Shown: in pieces, positions 1 through 8,046 of the stretch
How positions within the stretch are numbered: position 1 is the stretch's first letter
How the letters are laid out: each line of letters starts with the position of its first letter
NCBI GenBank assembly: GCA_902528805.1
Contig: CABZUC010000005.1
Coordinates: 1-35,492 of the forward strand
Direction of reading: 5' to 3'
Source of the DNA: an uncultured Alphaproteobacteria bacterium
GTDB taxonomy: Bacteria > Pseudomonadota > Alphaproteobacteria > HIMB59
Length of the DNA: 35,492 bases
Position numbers and translations under genes: made by a program
Notes under the pieces: generated by a model
Database searches by the model: none
The model's input: the letters and a program-made list of their open reading frames with translations, nothing else
Told to the model about the DNA's origin: nothing

Positions 1-1
1 A

Positions 2-1177
2 TCTGATGAATACGGTGATACTATTCCAAATAGTATGTACAGGTATCTATGGTCAAATGGTCCAAAGGAGTGCTTAGAGTTTGCCGATTATTCTTTTGAT
101 GAGCACTTTAACAAGCCTATACCCTCCTTCCCTCCAAGAGAGGTTTTAAAAGACTATATTATTGGTAGAGCAGAAAAATCAGAATTAAAAAAAAATGTAA
201 AGTTTAATACTACTGTCACTAGTGTTACCAGTGATGGAGATGCGTTTAATGTTTCTTACAAGGATAAGGTTGAAGATAAGATTAGTAGTGAAAGATTTGA
301 TAACGTTGTTGTAGCCACAGGTCACTTTTCAGTTCCTTATATACCTGAGTATAAAGGCATGAGTTCTTTTCCTGGAAGAATTATGCACTCACATGACTTT
401 AGGGATGCAGAAGAGTTTCGAAATAAAAATGTTGTAGTGTTAGGAAGTAGTTATTCTGCAGAGGATGTTGCCTTACAGTGCCATAAATATGGAGCTAAGT
501 CTGTAACTATTGGTTATAGAAATAATCCTATGGGATTCCATTGGCCAGAAGGAATGAAAGAGGTTCATTATATGGATAGGATCGAAGGCGATAAGGCAAT
601 ATTTAAAGATGGTACTATTCAAGAGATGGATGCTCTAATTTTGTGTACTGGCTACCTTCATCATTTTCCTTTTTTATCTGAAGAATTAAAATTAAAAACT
701 CATAATAGATTATACCCTCCTAAACTTTACAAAGGTGTTGCTTGGCAAGATAATCCTAATCTGTTTTATTTAGGTATGCAGGACCAGTTTCATACGTTTA
801 ATATGTTTGATGCTCAAGCTTGGTATGTCAGAGACATCATCATGAATAAAATTTCGCTTCCCTCCAATGATGAAATGGAAAAGGATATTAATAACTGGGT
901 TAGTAAAGAGGAAGCATTAGAAGATGCACATCAGATGATAGATTTTCAAACAGATTACTGTGTAGATCTTTGCTCATCTATTGACTATCCTAAGATTGAT
1001 TTTGAGTTAATTCGTAAAAATTTTTATGAATGGGAGGATCACAAAGAGGAAAATATTCTGACTTACAGAGATAAATCCTTTCCCTCACCTGTCACTGGAA
1101 CAATTGGACCATCACACCACACCACATGGTTAGAGGCAATGGACGACTCTATGCAAACATACTTAAAGACTAAGTAA
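2..1177 (+). CDS. tmm: Trimethylamine monooxygenase Tmm (5' end outside window)
   Basis: Flavin-containing monooxygenase that oxidises trimethylamine to TMAO with FAD, NADPH and O2 in the cytoplasm. The reading frame is already open at base 2 and the first in-window ATG (base 35) lies inside conserved Tmm sequence, so the N-terminus with the FAD-binding GxGxxG motif is missing. Visible marks are the Tmm block MYRYLWSNGPKECLEFADYS near base 35, the FMO signature FxGxxxHxxxF (bases 368-400), the NADPH-binding GSSYSAE (bases 443-463), a TGY motif near base 650, and the C-terminal KEN/TYRD and HHT motifs usual in bacterial Tmm. The match runs along the whole visible length, which separates it from generic FMOs. 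It converges on the tmoXVW-tdm operon, which handles its product. Confidence 0.93.
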   Translation, partial: SDEYGDTIPNSMYRYLWSNGPKECLEFADYSFDEHFNKPIPSFPPREVLKDYIIGRAEKSELKKNVKFNTTVTSVTSDGDAFNVSYKDKVEDKISSERFDNVVVATGHFSVPYIPEYKGMSSFPGRIMHSHDFRDAEEFRNKNVVVLGSSYSAEDVALQCHKYGAKSVTIGYRNNPMGFHWPEGMKEVHYMDRIEGDKAIFKDGTIQEMDALILCTGYLHHFPFLSEELKLKTHNRLYPPKLYKGVAWQDNPNLFYLGMQDQFHTFNMFDAQAWYVRDIIMNKISLPSNDEMEKDINNWVSKEEALEDAHQMIDFQTDYCVDLCSSIDYPKIDFELIRKNFYEWEDHKEENILTYRDKSFPSPVTGTIGPSHHTTWLEAMDDSMQTYLKTK

Positions 1178-1185
1178 CTAAACAA

Positions 1186-1359
1186 ATGTCCAATAAAACC
1201 CTCAATTTTATTGGATGGATTTTGTTTATAATCTCTGCTGTCGGTTTTATCATATCTAGCATAGGTAGTTTTTGGGCTATGTTTGGAAGTCTTTTTTTTT
1301 TTGTAGCGTGTTTTGTCTTTCTAATACCGTTCTTTAGAAAAGAGAAAAATAAAGATTAA
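1186..1359 (+). CDS. Small hydrophobic protein, 57 residues, function unknown
   Basis: Short ORF (ATG at 1186, TAA at 1357-1359) beginning 8 bases after the tmm stop. It encodes an almost wholly hydrophobic protein: a short polar start (MSNKTLNF), two putative membrane segments at about residues 8-27 and 29-50 around a Gly/Ser/Trp turn, then a basic tail ending RKEKNKD. Two membrane helices followed by a positively charged tail look like a real small membrane protein rather than chance. There is no convincing Shine-Dalgarno, so translation might be coupled to tmm. The stop shares TTAA with the stop of the opposing GcvT-family gene. I do not recognise a named family. An 11-T run lies inside the ORF, so a sequencing indel here would change the frame. 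Confidence 0.6.
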   Translation: MSNKTLNFIGWILFIISAVGFIISSIGSFWAMFGSLFFFVACFVFLIPFFRKEKNKD

Positions 1360-2525
1360 GGAATTTTTCTATCAATACCTTTAGGTATAAGTTTTTCTTT
1401 GTCATAAAAGGGAAGGTCTACGATTTCACAATCTGTAAAATTATCATTGGTAGACTGTACTTTAACTTTTAAATCTTTCCACTCACCCGGATAATCAAAG
1501 CGAACATAACCTACATATTTTTCTAATGTAGGAGACCAAGTGGATGCAGATAGATATCCAATTTTTTGTTCATTAGAAGCTAAATAAACTTTTGCTCTGT
1601 GTGTAATTTCTTTATGAGAAGTGATACCAAATAGTCTCTTCCCAAATTTTGTTGATAGAAATTCTAAAGCTTTTTTTCCAATGAAATTTTGCTTGTTTAA
1701 ATCTACTAAAGAGCCTAGTCCAATTTCATAAGGACTCATCGTGGAGTCAAAATCAGTATTGTTGTCTAAAATACCTGCCTCAATTCTCCTAATATCCATA
1801 GACTCAAGTCCATCAAATGTCAGACCCATTGGAAATCCTATTTCACAAATAGTATCCCAAATTTTTTTATAATTAGTTTTATTTCCTAAAGTGTAAATTT
1901 CAAAACCTAGTTCAGATGTCCACCCTGTTCTTGAGATATATACATCTTGATCAGCTATTTTAAAATATCCAGAATGATAATATTTAAAGTCATCATTGAT
2001 TTCACTATTAGTGAGTTTTGAAATAATATCTTTTGAGATTGGGCCTTGAATTTGAATAACTCGGGAGTTTGGGTCTGAAATAGTAACTTCAAAATTTTTT
2101 TGATGAGCTTTTAGCCACGTCTCAAGTGGCCCATCAGGTTGTACATACCAGAACTTATTTTGCTCCATTCTAAAGAGGACACCGTCTATAAAAATCCCAC
2201 CATTTTCATAACAGGCAATTGCATATTTGCCCCTTCCAACTTTCATATCTTTGATTTTTCTACAAAAAATTTTATCTAAAAACTCTTCTGATTGAGGGCC
2301 TTCAATTTGTATAGGTTTTTCCGGAACATCATACATGACAGCGTTTTTTCTTAAATTCCAATAACTATCCGTGATTTTATTACCAACAGATATAGCAAAA
2401 TATCGATCAGCGTATACCCCATAAGTATTATTCTCTTTGTGATAAAAATTAAAATAAGGTCCTTTATCAAACCTTTTATCACTTATTGGTAAAGTAGCAG
2501 ATTTATCTAAAAAAACTGAGCTCAT
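1356..2525 (-). CDS. GcvT-family tetrahydrofolate-dependent aminomethyltransferase-like protein
   Basis: A 389-residue member of the GcvT/DmdA superfamily, which moves a one-carbon unit from a methylated substrate to tetrahydrofolate. Family marks include the IQIQGP segment near residue 155, SRTGWTSELGFEIY near 197 (compare SRTGYTGELGYEI in GcvT), an RRIEAGIL segment near 245, a SPYEIGLG motif near 262 and FIGKKAL near 280. It follows tdm by 14 bases on the same strand, so it is almost certainly in the tmo-tdm operon. It does not look like canonical DMSP demethylase DmdA. It may act like DmmD, the GcvT-like protein associated with dimethylamine oxidation in Roseobacters, or as an extra formaldehyde/THF acceptor. 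The family is clear; the substrate is not. Confidence 0.8.
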   Translation of the reverse strand: MSSVFLDKSATLPISDKRFDKGPYFNFYHKENNTYGVYADRYFAISVGNKITDSYWNLRKNAVMYDVPEKPIQIEGPQSEEFLDKIFCRKIKDMKVGRGKYAIACYENGGIFIDGVLFRMEQNKFWYVQPDGPLETWLKAHQKNFEVTISDPNSRVIQIQGPISKDIISKLTNSEINDDFKYYHSGYFKIADQDVYISRTGWTSELGFEIYTLGNKTNYKKIWDTICEIGFPMGLTFDGLESMDIRRIEAGILDNNTDFDSTMSPYEIGLGSLVDLNKQNFIGKKALEFLSTKFGKRLFGITSHKEITHRAKVYLASNEQKIGYLSASTWSPTLEKYVGYVRFDYPGEWKDLKVKVQSTNDNFTDCEIVDLPFYDKEKLIPKGIDRKIP

Positions 2526-2539
2526 TTAAACTTAAATAT

Positions 2540-4891
2540 TTAAGATTTTACTCTTGATTTTGTTGGATCATAAAATGGAAATGGAACAACCCTAGCTTTT
2601 ATTCTTTTTTGATGGCCATCTAACTTTCCAATTTCAACTTCAGTGTCAAGTTCACTATATTTGATATTTATTTTACATAGTGCAATATTCTTATTTAAAA
2701 CTGGGGACTTCATACCACTTGTAATAATTCCTATTTGTTCTCTTCCATTATTTGAAGGATGAACACAGTCACCGTGCCCACATATCTCATTACCTTCAAT
2801 TTCAAGTCCAATTAACTTTTTTTGAGGATTTGCCTTTCTTTCAATCAAGGCTTGTTTTCCAATAAAATTATCTTCTTTGGATTTAAGTGGAACTGTAAAA
2901 CCAATACCCGCTTCAAAGGGATCTGTTTGATCATCAAATTCATAATTAGCAAATATTAATCCTGACTCGATCCTAACTAAATCTAATGCATCTAACCCCA
3001 TTGGAATAATTTCAAACTCTTCTCCTGCTTTCATAACTGCATCCCAAACTTGTGTAGCTTTGCTTGGGTGACAAAAAATTTCATATCCTAATTCACCTGT
3101 ATATCCTGTTCGAGATACCATTAAGGGAATTCCATCTAGAGTATTTAATCTAGCTATAGAAAATCTAAACCAATCTAAATCAGTCAACGATGTTTGATGA
3201 GGGGGTGTCCATATTATCTTTTTTAAAATTTCTCTACTTTTAGGTCCTTGAATCGATACATTGTGTAAATTATTGGTGGATGACTTAATCCATACCTTTA
3301 AGTTATGCTCTTTTGCTTTTTCTCTTAACCACTCTCCGCAATACTCATCACCACAAATCCATCTAAAATTATCATTGGTCATTTTAAAAACCGTGCCGTC
3401 GTCAAGCATGCCACCATGTTCATAGCACATTGCAGTGTAAACAACTTGCCCAACAGATAATTTTCTGATGTTTCTCGTACAGGTCATTTGTAAAAGTTCT
3501 TCAGCATCCGGGCCACTTACTTCAAATTTACGAAGAGCAGATAAATCCATTATTATTGCTCGCTCTCTGCAAGCTTCGTATTCTTTAAGAGCTCCGTGAT
3601 TGTTGTAATTGGAGGCTAACCAGAAACCCTTATATTCTATAATATTTTCCGTTAGAGTTGATACTCTTGGGTGAAAACCAGTTTCTTTGGTTAATTTAGG
3701 TTCAGAGTCCGCTTTCATTCTAAATGCCACTCCTTTGCTAAAGGGTTTATTTGGCCTATAAACTCTAACAAAAATATCCGTGGGATTCCATCCATTAGCT
3801 GCATCAACATCGTCTGGACAGGCGGAGGAGACACAAACTAAATTTTTAAGGGCTTTAAACATTACATAATCTCCAGGTCTAGACCAAGGTTCATCAAAAA
3901 TCAAAGCATTGTTTGCGTCAATGGCCGTATTGTAAAATAAATTTATAGCGTTCCATCCAAGTCTTTTTCTCACAGTAAATTTGTCTAATACATGATTGAA
4001 ATTATCAGAACAATTTGGATGACCAAAATAGCCAATGTCGTCATAAAATTTTGAGGTGCATGCAGTACCAAATGTATCGTGTCTTCCTACAGTGTCTCTG
4101 TAAACTTCCACCATAGGTAATTGGTTTTCATCGTAGTATTTTGAGTGAAGACCTGGCATAGGAAATGCACTCCCCATGAGATATCTACTATTTGTTGTGT
4201 CTATTGAGAGCTCTTCACCTTTTTGGAGCTTTTCTGAGTCAAATGCCATAAAATCAGAACATTGTCTTCCATAAACATCTATTATTTGAATATAATCTCC
4301 TTCTTTGACCTCATAGGCCATTGCTGTATATCTCTTTACAAAAATTTCCTCGACAGGGTCCATTAAAGGATCTGGCAGTAAAAATTCTCCCTCCTGACGT
4401 TTTTTATTTCTTTGGACTATTACTCTGAGTTCAGATGCTGGCATACTATCATGTGTAATTTCACTCTGACCTGGAGCAGAAATTATACATACGCATGAAT
4501 CATTTGTTTTAAATTCTTCAATAGAACCAGCAATGGAGTTTTGAGAGAACACTAAAATAGATTTGTTAATAGAGTCTACCTCGTATCCAAGCTTTTTAAG
4601 TTTAGTTTTTGCTGTTACTGCTGACTCCTCCCCACTTGTCAATATATTTTTTGTTAATTGACCGTTATGATCGTTATTAAGACCTAATGCTGATAAATTA
4701 CATTCACCTTTTGAATTAAAGCAGACAACTTCTGCTTGTTGAAAACCTTCCAAGTTAATTATTTTAAATTTATCATTTGGTTCAAATTTTAAGGTGAGAG
4801 AACCACCAGCTAATACTAAATAATTTTCTAAGTCATTTCCTAAAGCAGGTAGTCCAGGTTCATAAGGTTGAGTTATTCTAGGGATGATCAT
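2540..4891 (-). CDS. tdm: Trimethylamine N-oxide demethylase Tdm
   Basis: A 783-residue two-part enzyme that cleaves TMAO to dimethylamine and formaldehyde and passes the formaldehyde to tetrahydrofolate. Residues about 165-395 form the DUF1989-type catalytic half, with RQCSDFMAFD and PMPGLHSKYY blocks, HPNC (Cys294) and CVSSAC (Cys353, Cys358); these Cys/His residues are candidate metal ligands, as Tdm is a metalloenzyme. Residues about 400-780 are a full GcvT domain (SIQGPKS, SRTGYTGELGYEI, FIGKQAL). This DUF1989+GcvT architecture and length are those of characterised Tdm proteins. Residues 1-160 look like a weaker copy of the DUF1989 fold. It starts 2 bases after tmoW ends, with no visible Shine-Dalgarno, which suggests translational coupling. 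Confidence 0.92.
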   Translation of the reverse strand: MIIPRITQPYEPGLPALGNDLENYLVLAGGSLTLKFEPNDKFKIINLEGFQQAEVVCFNSKGECNLSALGLNNDHNGQLTKNILTSGEESAVTAKTKLKKLGYEVDSINKSILVFSQNSIAGSIEEFKTNDSCVCIISAPGQSEITHDSMPASELRVIVQRNKKRQEGEFLLPDPLMDPVEEIFVKRYTAMAYEVKEGDYIQIIDVYGRQCSDFMAFDSEKLQKGEELSIDTTNSRYLMGSAFPMPGLHSKYYDENQLPMVEVYRDTVGRHDTFGTACTSKFYDDIGYFGHPNCSDNFNHVLDKFTVRKRLGWNAINLFYNTAIDANNALIFDEPWSRPGDYVMFKALKNLVCVSSACPDDVDAANGWNPTDIFVRVYRPNKPFSKGVAFRMKADSEPKLTKETGFHPRVSTLTENIIEYKGFWLASNYNNHGALKEYEACRERAIIMDLSALRKFEVSGPDAEELLQMTCTRNIRKLSVGQVVYTAMCYEHGGMLDDGTVFKMTNDNFRWICGDEYCGEWLREKAKEHNLKVWIKSSTNNLHNVSIQGPKSREILKKIIWTPPHQTSLTDLDWFRFSIARLNTLDGIPLMVSRTGYTGELGYEIFCHPSKATQVWDAVMKAGEEFEIIPMGLDALDLVRIESGLIFANYEFDDQTDPFEAGIGFTVPLKSKEDNFIGKQALIERKANPQKKLIGLEIEGNEICGHGDCVHPSNNGREQIGIITSGMKSPVLNKNIALCKINIKYSELDTEVEIGKLDGHQKRIKARVVPFPFYDPTKSRVKS

Positions 4892-4893
4892 TT

Positions 4894-6969
4894 TTATGCC
4901 AGTCCGAGAGCTTTTTTTCTATCCTCTGCCCAATTTCTTACAATTACGTCTACACATATGGCTATAAGTGATACAAATATTCCAAGTGTTAATGCAACGC
5001 CGGCTCCATCTTTAGTTCTTGATAGCGCACCAAAAATGATTTGGCCTAGGTCTTCAGTTCCAATAAGAGCTCCTAAAATTACCATTTGGAGTGAAAAAAC
5101 TACTGTTTGATTAACACCTAGCATAACTGTTGGAAAAGCAATTGGTATTTCTATATTTGTCCATCTCTGAAACGCAGAAACACCCGACATAGTTCCTGCT
5201 TCATGAAGGGAGAGTGGTACACTTTTAAGTCCCCAGACTGTATATCTAGTGGCTGGTACAGTAGCATAAACAATTGCTGCAATTAAAACTGAGGTGTCTG
5301 TAATGTTAAATAAGAATATAACAGGTATTAGATAAACAAAAGATGGAAAAGTTTCAAAAAAATCGCAAAATGATAAAAGAATTCTTCCACCTCTCTCTGT
5401 TCTCCCAAATATTGATCCTAAAATAATTCCATTTAAAGAAGCCATGATTACTGCAAATGATCCCATATACATTGTGATCAGTGCTCTGTCCCAGTACTCT
5501 GATAAAGCAATAAATAAAAGCATTCCTCCAACAATTAAGGCCGTTCTAATGTTTCCAACAATAAAAGCAGCTCCCATTGCTAAAGTGAATGTTGCTATTA
5601 CTGGCATACCCAGATAGGCTTGCTTCATTGGACCAAGCACTTGAGTTAATAGAAATTTATTAAAAGAATTTAAAGAATAAAAAAAAGTTTCCCAAACCCA
5701 ATCGACACCAGCATCAATGAAATGTGCAATAGTAAGACCTTTTTCAATTGGTATAACATAAAGATAATTAATTTTATCAAAGTATCCATTTGATATAAAT
5801 GCAACTATTGAAAATATTACAATAGAAAAAGCAAAAATAATTAAAAATTTATAACGCTGAATAAAAGATAAATTCTCAAAATAATTTTTTTGTTTATCTG
5901 CCCAAGCTTTTGTAAATCTATCAAGAATAACTGCTATTATAACGATACATAAACCTGCCTCTGCGGCTTTTCCAATTTTTAAACTGTTAAGTGCAATTTT
6001 TAAATTTAACCCAAGTCCTTTAGCGCCAACAAATGATGCAATAACCACCATTGCCAAACACTGCATTATTACAGTGTTAACACCATTAAGAATATCTCTT
6101 CTAGCTGCGGGAATTAAAACCTGGAAAAGTAGTTGTGGTTTTGTACATCCACTCATCAACCCAGCCTCTACAACCTCAGGTGAAATTCTTTTTAAACCAA
6201 GAATAGTGTTTCTTATCATTGGAGGAGTGGCAATTATGATTGTTGCAATAGATCCAGCGTGATCACCTAAGCCAAATAAGGCAATAATTGGAACTAAATA
6301 AGCAAATTGTGGCATTGTTTGCATTACATTCAGAACTGGTTGAAGTGCGGTCTCAACTTTTTTATCCAAATAACCCCAGATCCCGAAAGATAGTCCTAAG
6401 ACGAAACAAATCGGTGTAGTTATTAGAACAAAAGATAATGTTTGGATAGAGGGGACATAGTTTCCAAAGATAGATATATAAAGTGCCCCAATACCTCCAA
6501 GTAAACCAAGTCTTATACCATTTAACTGGTAGCCAAGAAGAAATGCTCCAACAGTAGTTGCTGTCCATGGAAGCGCCGGCCAACTTAACCAGTCATTTTC
6601 TTTAAGCCATGCATCATTAACAAATACGTCTATTATTTTATCACCACCAAGCAAAAGCTCTCTTACAACCGTAATTAAGAAGAGTAAACCTTGAGAGACA
6701 GCTTTAGTAAATTCTCTGAAAGCTGCTTTTTCCTCGTACATTTCAAAAACTGGATCCCAAACTTTCAAAGGGAACCATTCATACAATGCATTAAAGATTA
6801 CATTATTAATTGCTAATGGAATTCCTTTGAGTAAGGACGGAAGTCTCCACAAATAATTATTTTCACTTTGAGGTATTAAAAAATAGAGAATTAAAAATAT
6901 AAATATAAGCAAGCCAAATTGAGCTGGCTTAGAATTTTTAACAATTTCTAGGTAATTTCTATCCACCAA
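4894..6969 (-). CDS. tmoW: TMAO ABC transporter, fused double permease (TmoW type)
   Basis: A 691-residue inner-membrane permease of the glycine betaine/ProW type with two BPD_transp_1 units in one chain. Each half carries its own EAA cytoplasmic loop that docks on the ATPase: EAGLMSGCTKPQLLFQVLIP in the first half and EAGTMSGVSAFQRWTNIEIP in the second. A membrane anchor near residues 15-32 and many further hydrophobic segments are evident. Ordinary ProW proteins are about half this length and act as homodimers. The start lies inside the 3' end of the ATPase gene (11-base overlap), and tdm follows after 2 bases. Context with tdm, tmm and a TmoX-like binding protein makes TMAO the likely substrate; betaine remains possible. 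Confidence 0.85.
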   Translation of the reverse strand: MVDRNYLEIVKNSKPAQFGLLIFIFLILYFLIPQSENNYLWRLPSLLKGIPLAINNVIFNALYEWFPLKVWDPVFEMYEEKAAFREFTKAVSQGLLFLITVVRELLLGGDKIIDVFVNDAWLKENDWLSWPALPWTATTVGAFLLGYQLNGIRLGLLGGIGALYISIFGNYVPSIQTLSFVLITTPICFVLGLSFGIWGYLDKKVETALQPVLNVMQTMPQFAYLVPIIALFGLGDHAGSIATIIIATPPMIRNTILGLKRISPEVVEAGLMSGCTKPQLLFQVLIPAARRDILNGVNTVIMQCLAMVVIASFVGAKGLGLNLKIALNSLKIGKAAEAGLCIVIIAVILDRFTKAWADKQKNYFENLSFIQRYKFLIIFAFSIVIFSIVAFISNGYFDKINYLYVIPIEKGLTIAHFIDAGVDWVWETFFYSLNSFNKFLLTQVLGPMKQAYLGMPVIATFTLAMGAAFIVGNIRTALIVGGMLLFIALSEYWDRALITMYMGSFAVIMASLNGIILGSIFGRTERGGRILLSFCDFFETFPSFVYLIPVIFLFNITDTSVLIAAIVYATVPATRYTVWGLKSVPLSLHEAGTMSGVSAFQRWTNIEIPIAFPTVMLGVNQTVVFSLQMVILGALIGTEDLGQIIFGALSRTKDGAGVALTLGIFVSLIAICVDVIVRNWAEDRKKALGLA

Positions 6970-7975
6970 ATAAAACTTTGATTACTTTTGAAGGATTAAT
7001 TGAGCCAACAATTGATTTATCTTTTGGATCTGTGACTTTAATAATCTCTTTACTATTTAAAATTTTCTCAGCAACTGTCTCGATTATATCATCTTTGGAT
7101 ACTTCTAACGTATCTGAGGCATTTGGGTCTTGAGCATCCATTATAGACTCAATTCTTAAAACTTTTTCTCTTGGTACATCCTCTGTAAACTTTTTTACAT
7201 AGTCTGTCGCTGGGTTTAACACAATATTTCCAGGTGTATCGAGTTGCTCAATAATACCGTCCTTCATGATAGCAATACGATCAGCCAATCTTAAAGCTTC
7301 ATCAAAGTCGTGAGTAACAAACATAATTGTTTTATTTAAAACACCTTGCAATCTAAGGAACTCATCTTGCATTTCTTTTCTTATCAATGGATCTAGAGCA
7401 GAAAATGGTTCATCTAAAAACCATATATCGGGCTCGACTGCTAATGATCTTGCAATACCAACTCGTTGTTGCTGACCACCAGATAACTCTCTTGGAAAAT
7501 AATTCTCTCTACCTTTAAGACCAACTAGTTCAACCATTTCAAGAGCCTTATACATACTATTATCTGTACTTATTCCTTTAACTTGAAGAGGGAAGGCTAT
7601 ATTTTCTATGACTGTTTTGTGAGGTAATAAAGCAAAATTTTGAAAAACCATACCCATCTTTTCTCTTCTTAACTCAACTAATTGTTTATTATTCATCAAA
7701 CAGATATCATCACCATCAATTAATATTTTACCTGCTGTTGCGTCAGTTAATCTTGAGATACATCTCAAAAGAGTAGATTTTCCTGAGCCAGATAATCCCA
7801 TAACCACTAGCATCTCTCCTTTATTCACATCAAAAGAAGCATTATTAACTCCAACTATACACCCAGCTTCTTGAAATTTCTTTGCATCAACAGATCCATT
7901 AGACTCTGATAAAAGTCTGTTGGCATTTGGACCAAAAATTTTATAAACAGAATTACAGCTTATTGTGGGTGACAT
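6959..7975 (-). CDS. tmoV: TMAO ABC transporter ATP-binding protein (TmoV type)
   Basis: A 338-residue ATPase of the ProV/OpuAA subfamily that powers import. Visible motifs are Walker A GLSGSGKST (about residues 59-67), the Q-loop region VFQNFALLPHKTV, the signature LSGGQQQR, Walker B IWFLDEPFSALDP and the switch histidine in FVTHDFDEAL. As in ProV there is an N-terminal extension and a C-terminal regulatory stretch (about 245-338) that resembles a single degenerate CBS unit rather than the usual pair. It sits between the binding protein and the permease, overlapping the permease start by 11 bases. The TMAO role is inferred from neighbours. Confidence 0.87.
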   Translation of the reverse strand: MSPTISCNSVYKIFGPNANRLLSESNGSVDAKKFQEAGCIVGVNNASFDVNKGEMLVVMGLSGSGKSTLLRCISRLTDATAGKILIDGDDICLMNNKQLVELRREKMGMVFQNFALLPHKTVIENIAFPLQVKGISTDNSMYKALEMVELVGLKGRENYFPRELSGGQQQRVGIARSLAVEPDIWFLDEPFSALDPLIRKEMQDEFLRLQGVLNKTIMFVTHDFDEALRLADRIAIMKDGIIEQLDTPGNIVLNPATDYVKKFTEDVPREKVLRIESIMDAQDPNASDTLEVSKDDIIETVAEKILNSKEIIKVTDPKDKSIVGSINPSKVIKVLFGG

Positions 7976-8000
7976 AAATTACCTATCAAAAATTTATGAT

Positions 8001-8030
8001 TAAACCCTCCTTTTTATAAAGGAGGGTTTA
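8001..8030 (-). terminator. Perfect hairpin between tmoX and tmoV (attenuator or 3'-end stabiliser)
   Basis: Bases 8001-8010 (TAAACCCTCC) and 8021-8030 (GGAGGGTTTA) are perfect reverse complements, and the inner bases extend the stem to 13 pairs around a 4-base loop. It is one of the most G+C-rich spots in the region. It lies 17 bases beyond the tmoX stop and 26 bases before the tmoV start. Read leftwards it is not followed directly by a strong U-run (ATCATAAATTTTTG), so partial termination or protection of the tmoX mRNA 3' end is likelier than full termination. Such hairpins after the binding-protein gene are common in ABC importer operons and raise its dose over the membrane parts. Confidence 0.65.
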
Positions 8031-8046
8031 CAAATGATATTTTATA

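Noticed and set aside
1291..1302. Run of 11 T as slippage or frameshift signal
   Set aside because: The reading frame through it gives a coherent membrane helix, and no alternative frame yields a longer sensible product; noted only as a possible sequencing risk.
1356..2525. DMSP demethylase dmdA
   Set aside because: The protein is in the GcvT superfamily but its N-terminal sequence and end motifs differ from the DmdA proteins I know, and it sits in the TMAO operon without other dmd genes.
4868..5110. 80-codon plus-strand ORF opposite the tdm/tmoW junction
   Set aside because: Antisense to two clear genes, with composition reflecting the reverse of membrane-helix codons.
6362..6583. 73-codon minus-strand ORF inside tmoW
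   Set aside because: Alternative frame of the permease gene; Trp/Tyr-rich nonsense composition.
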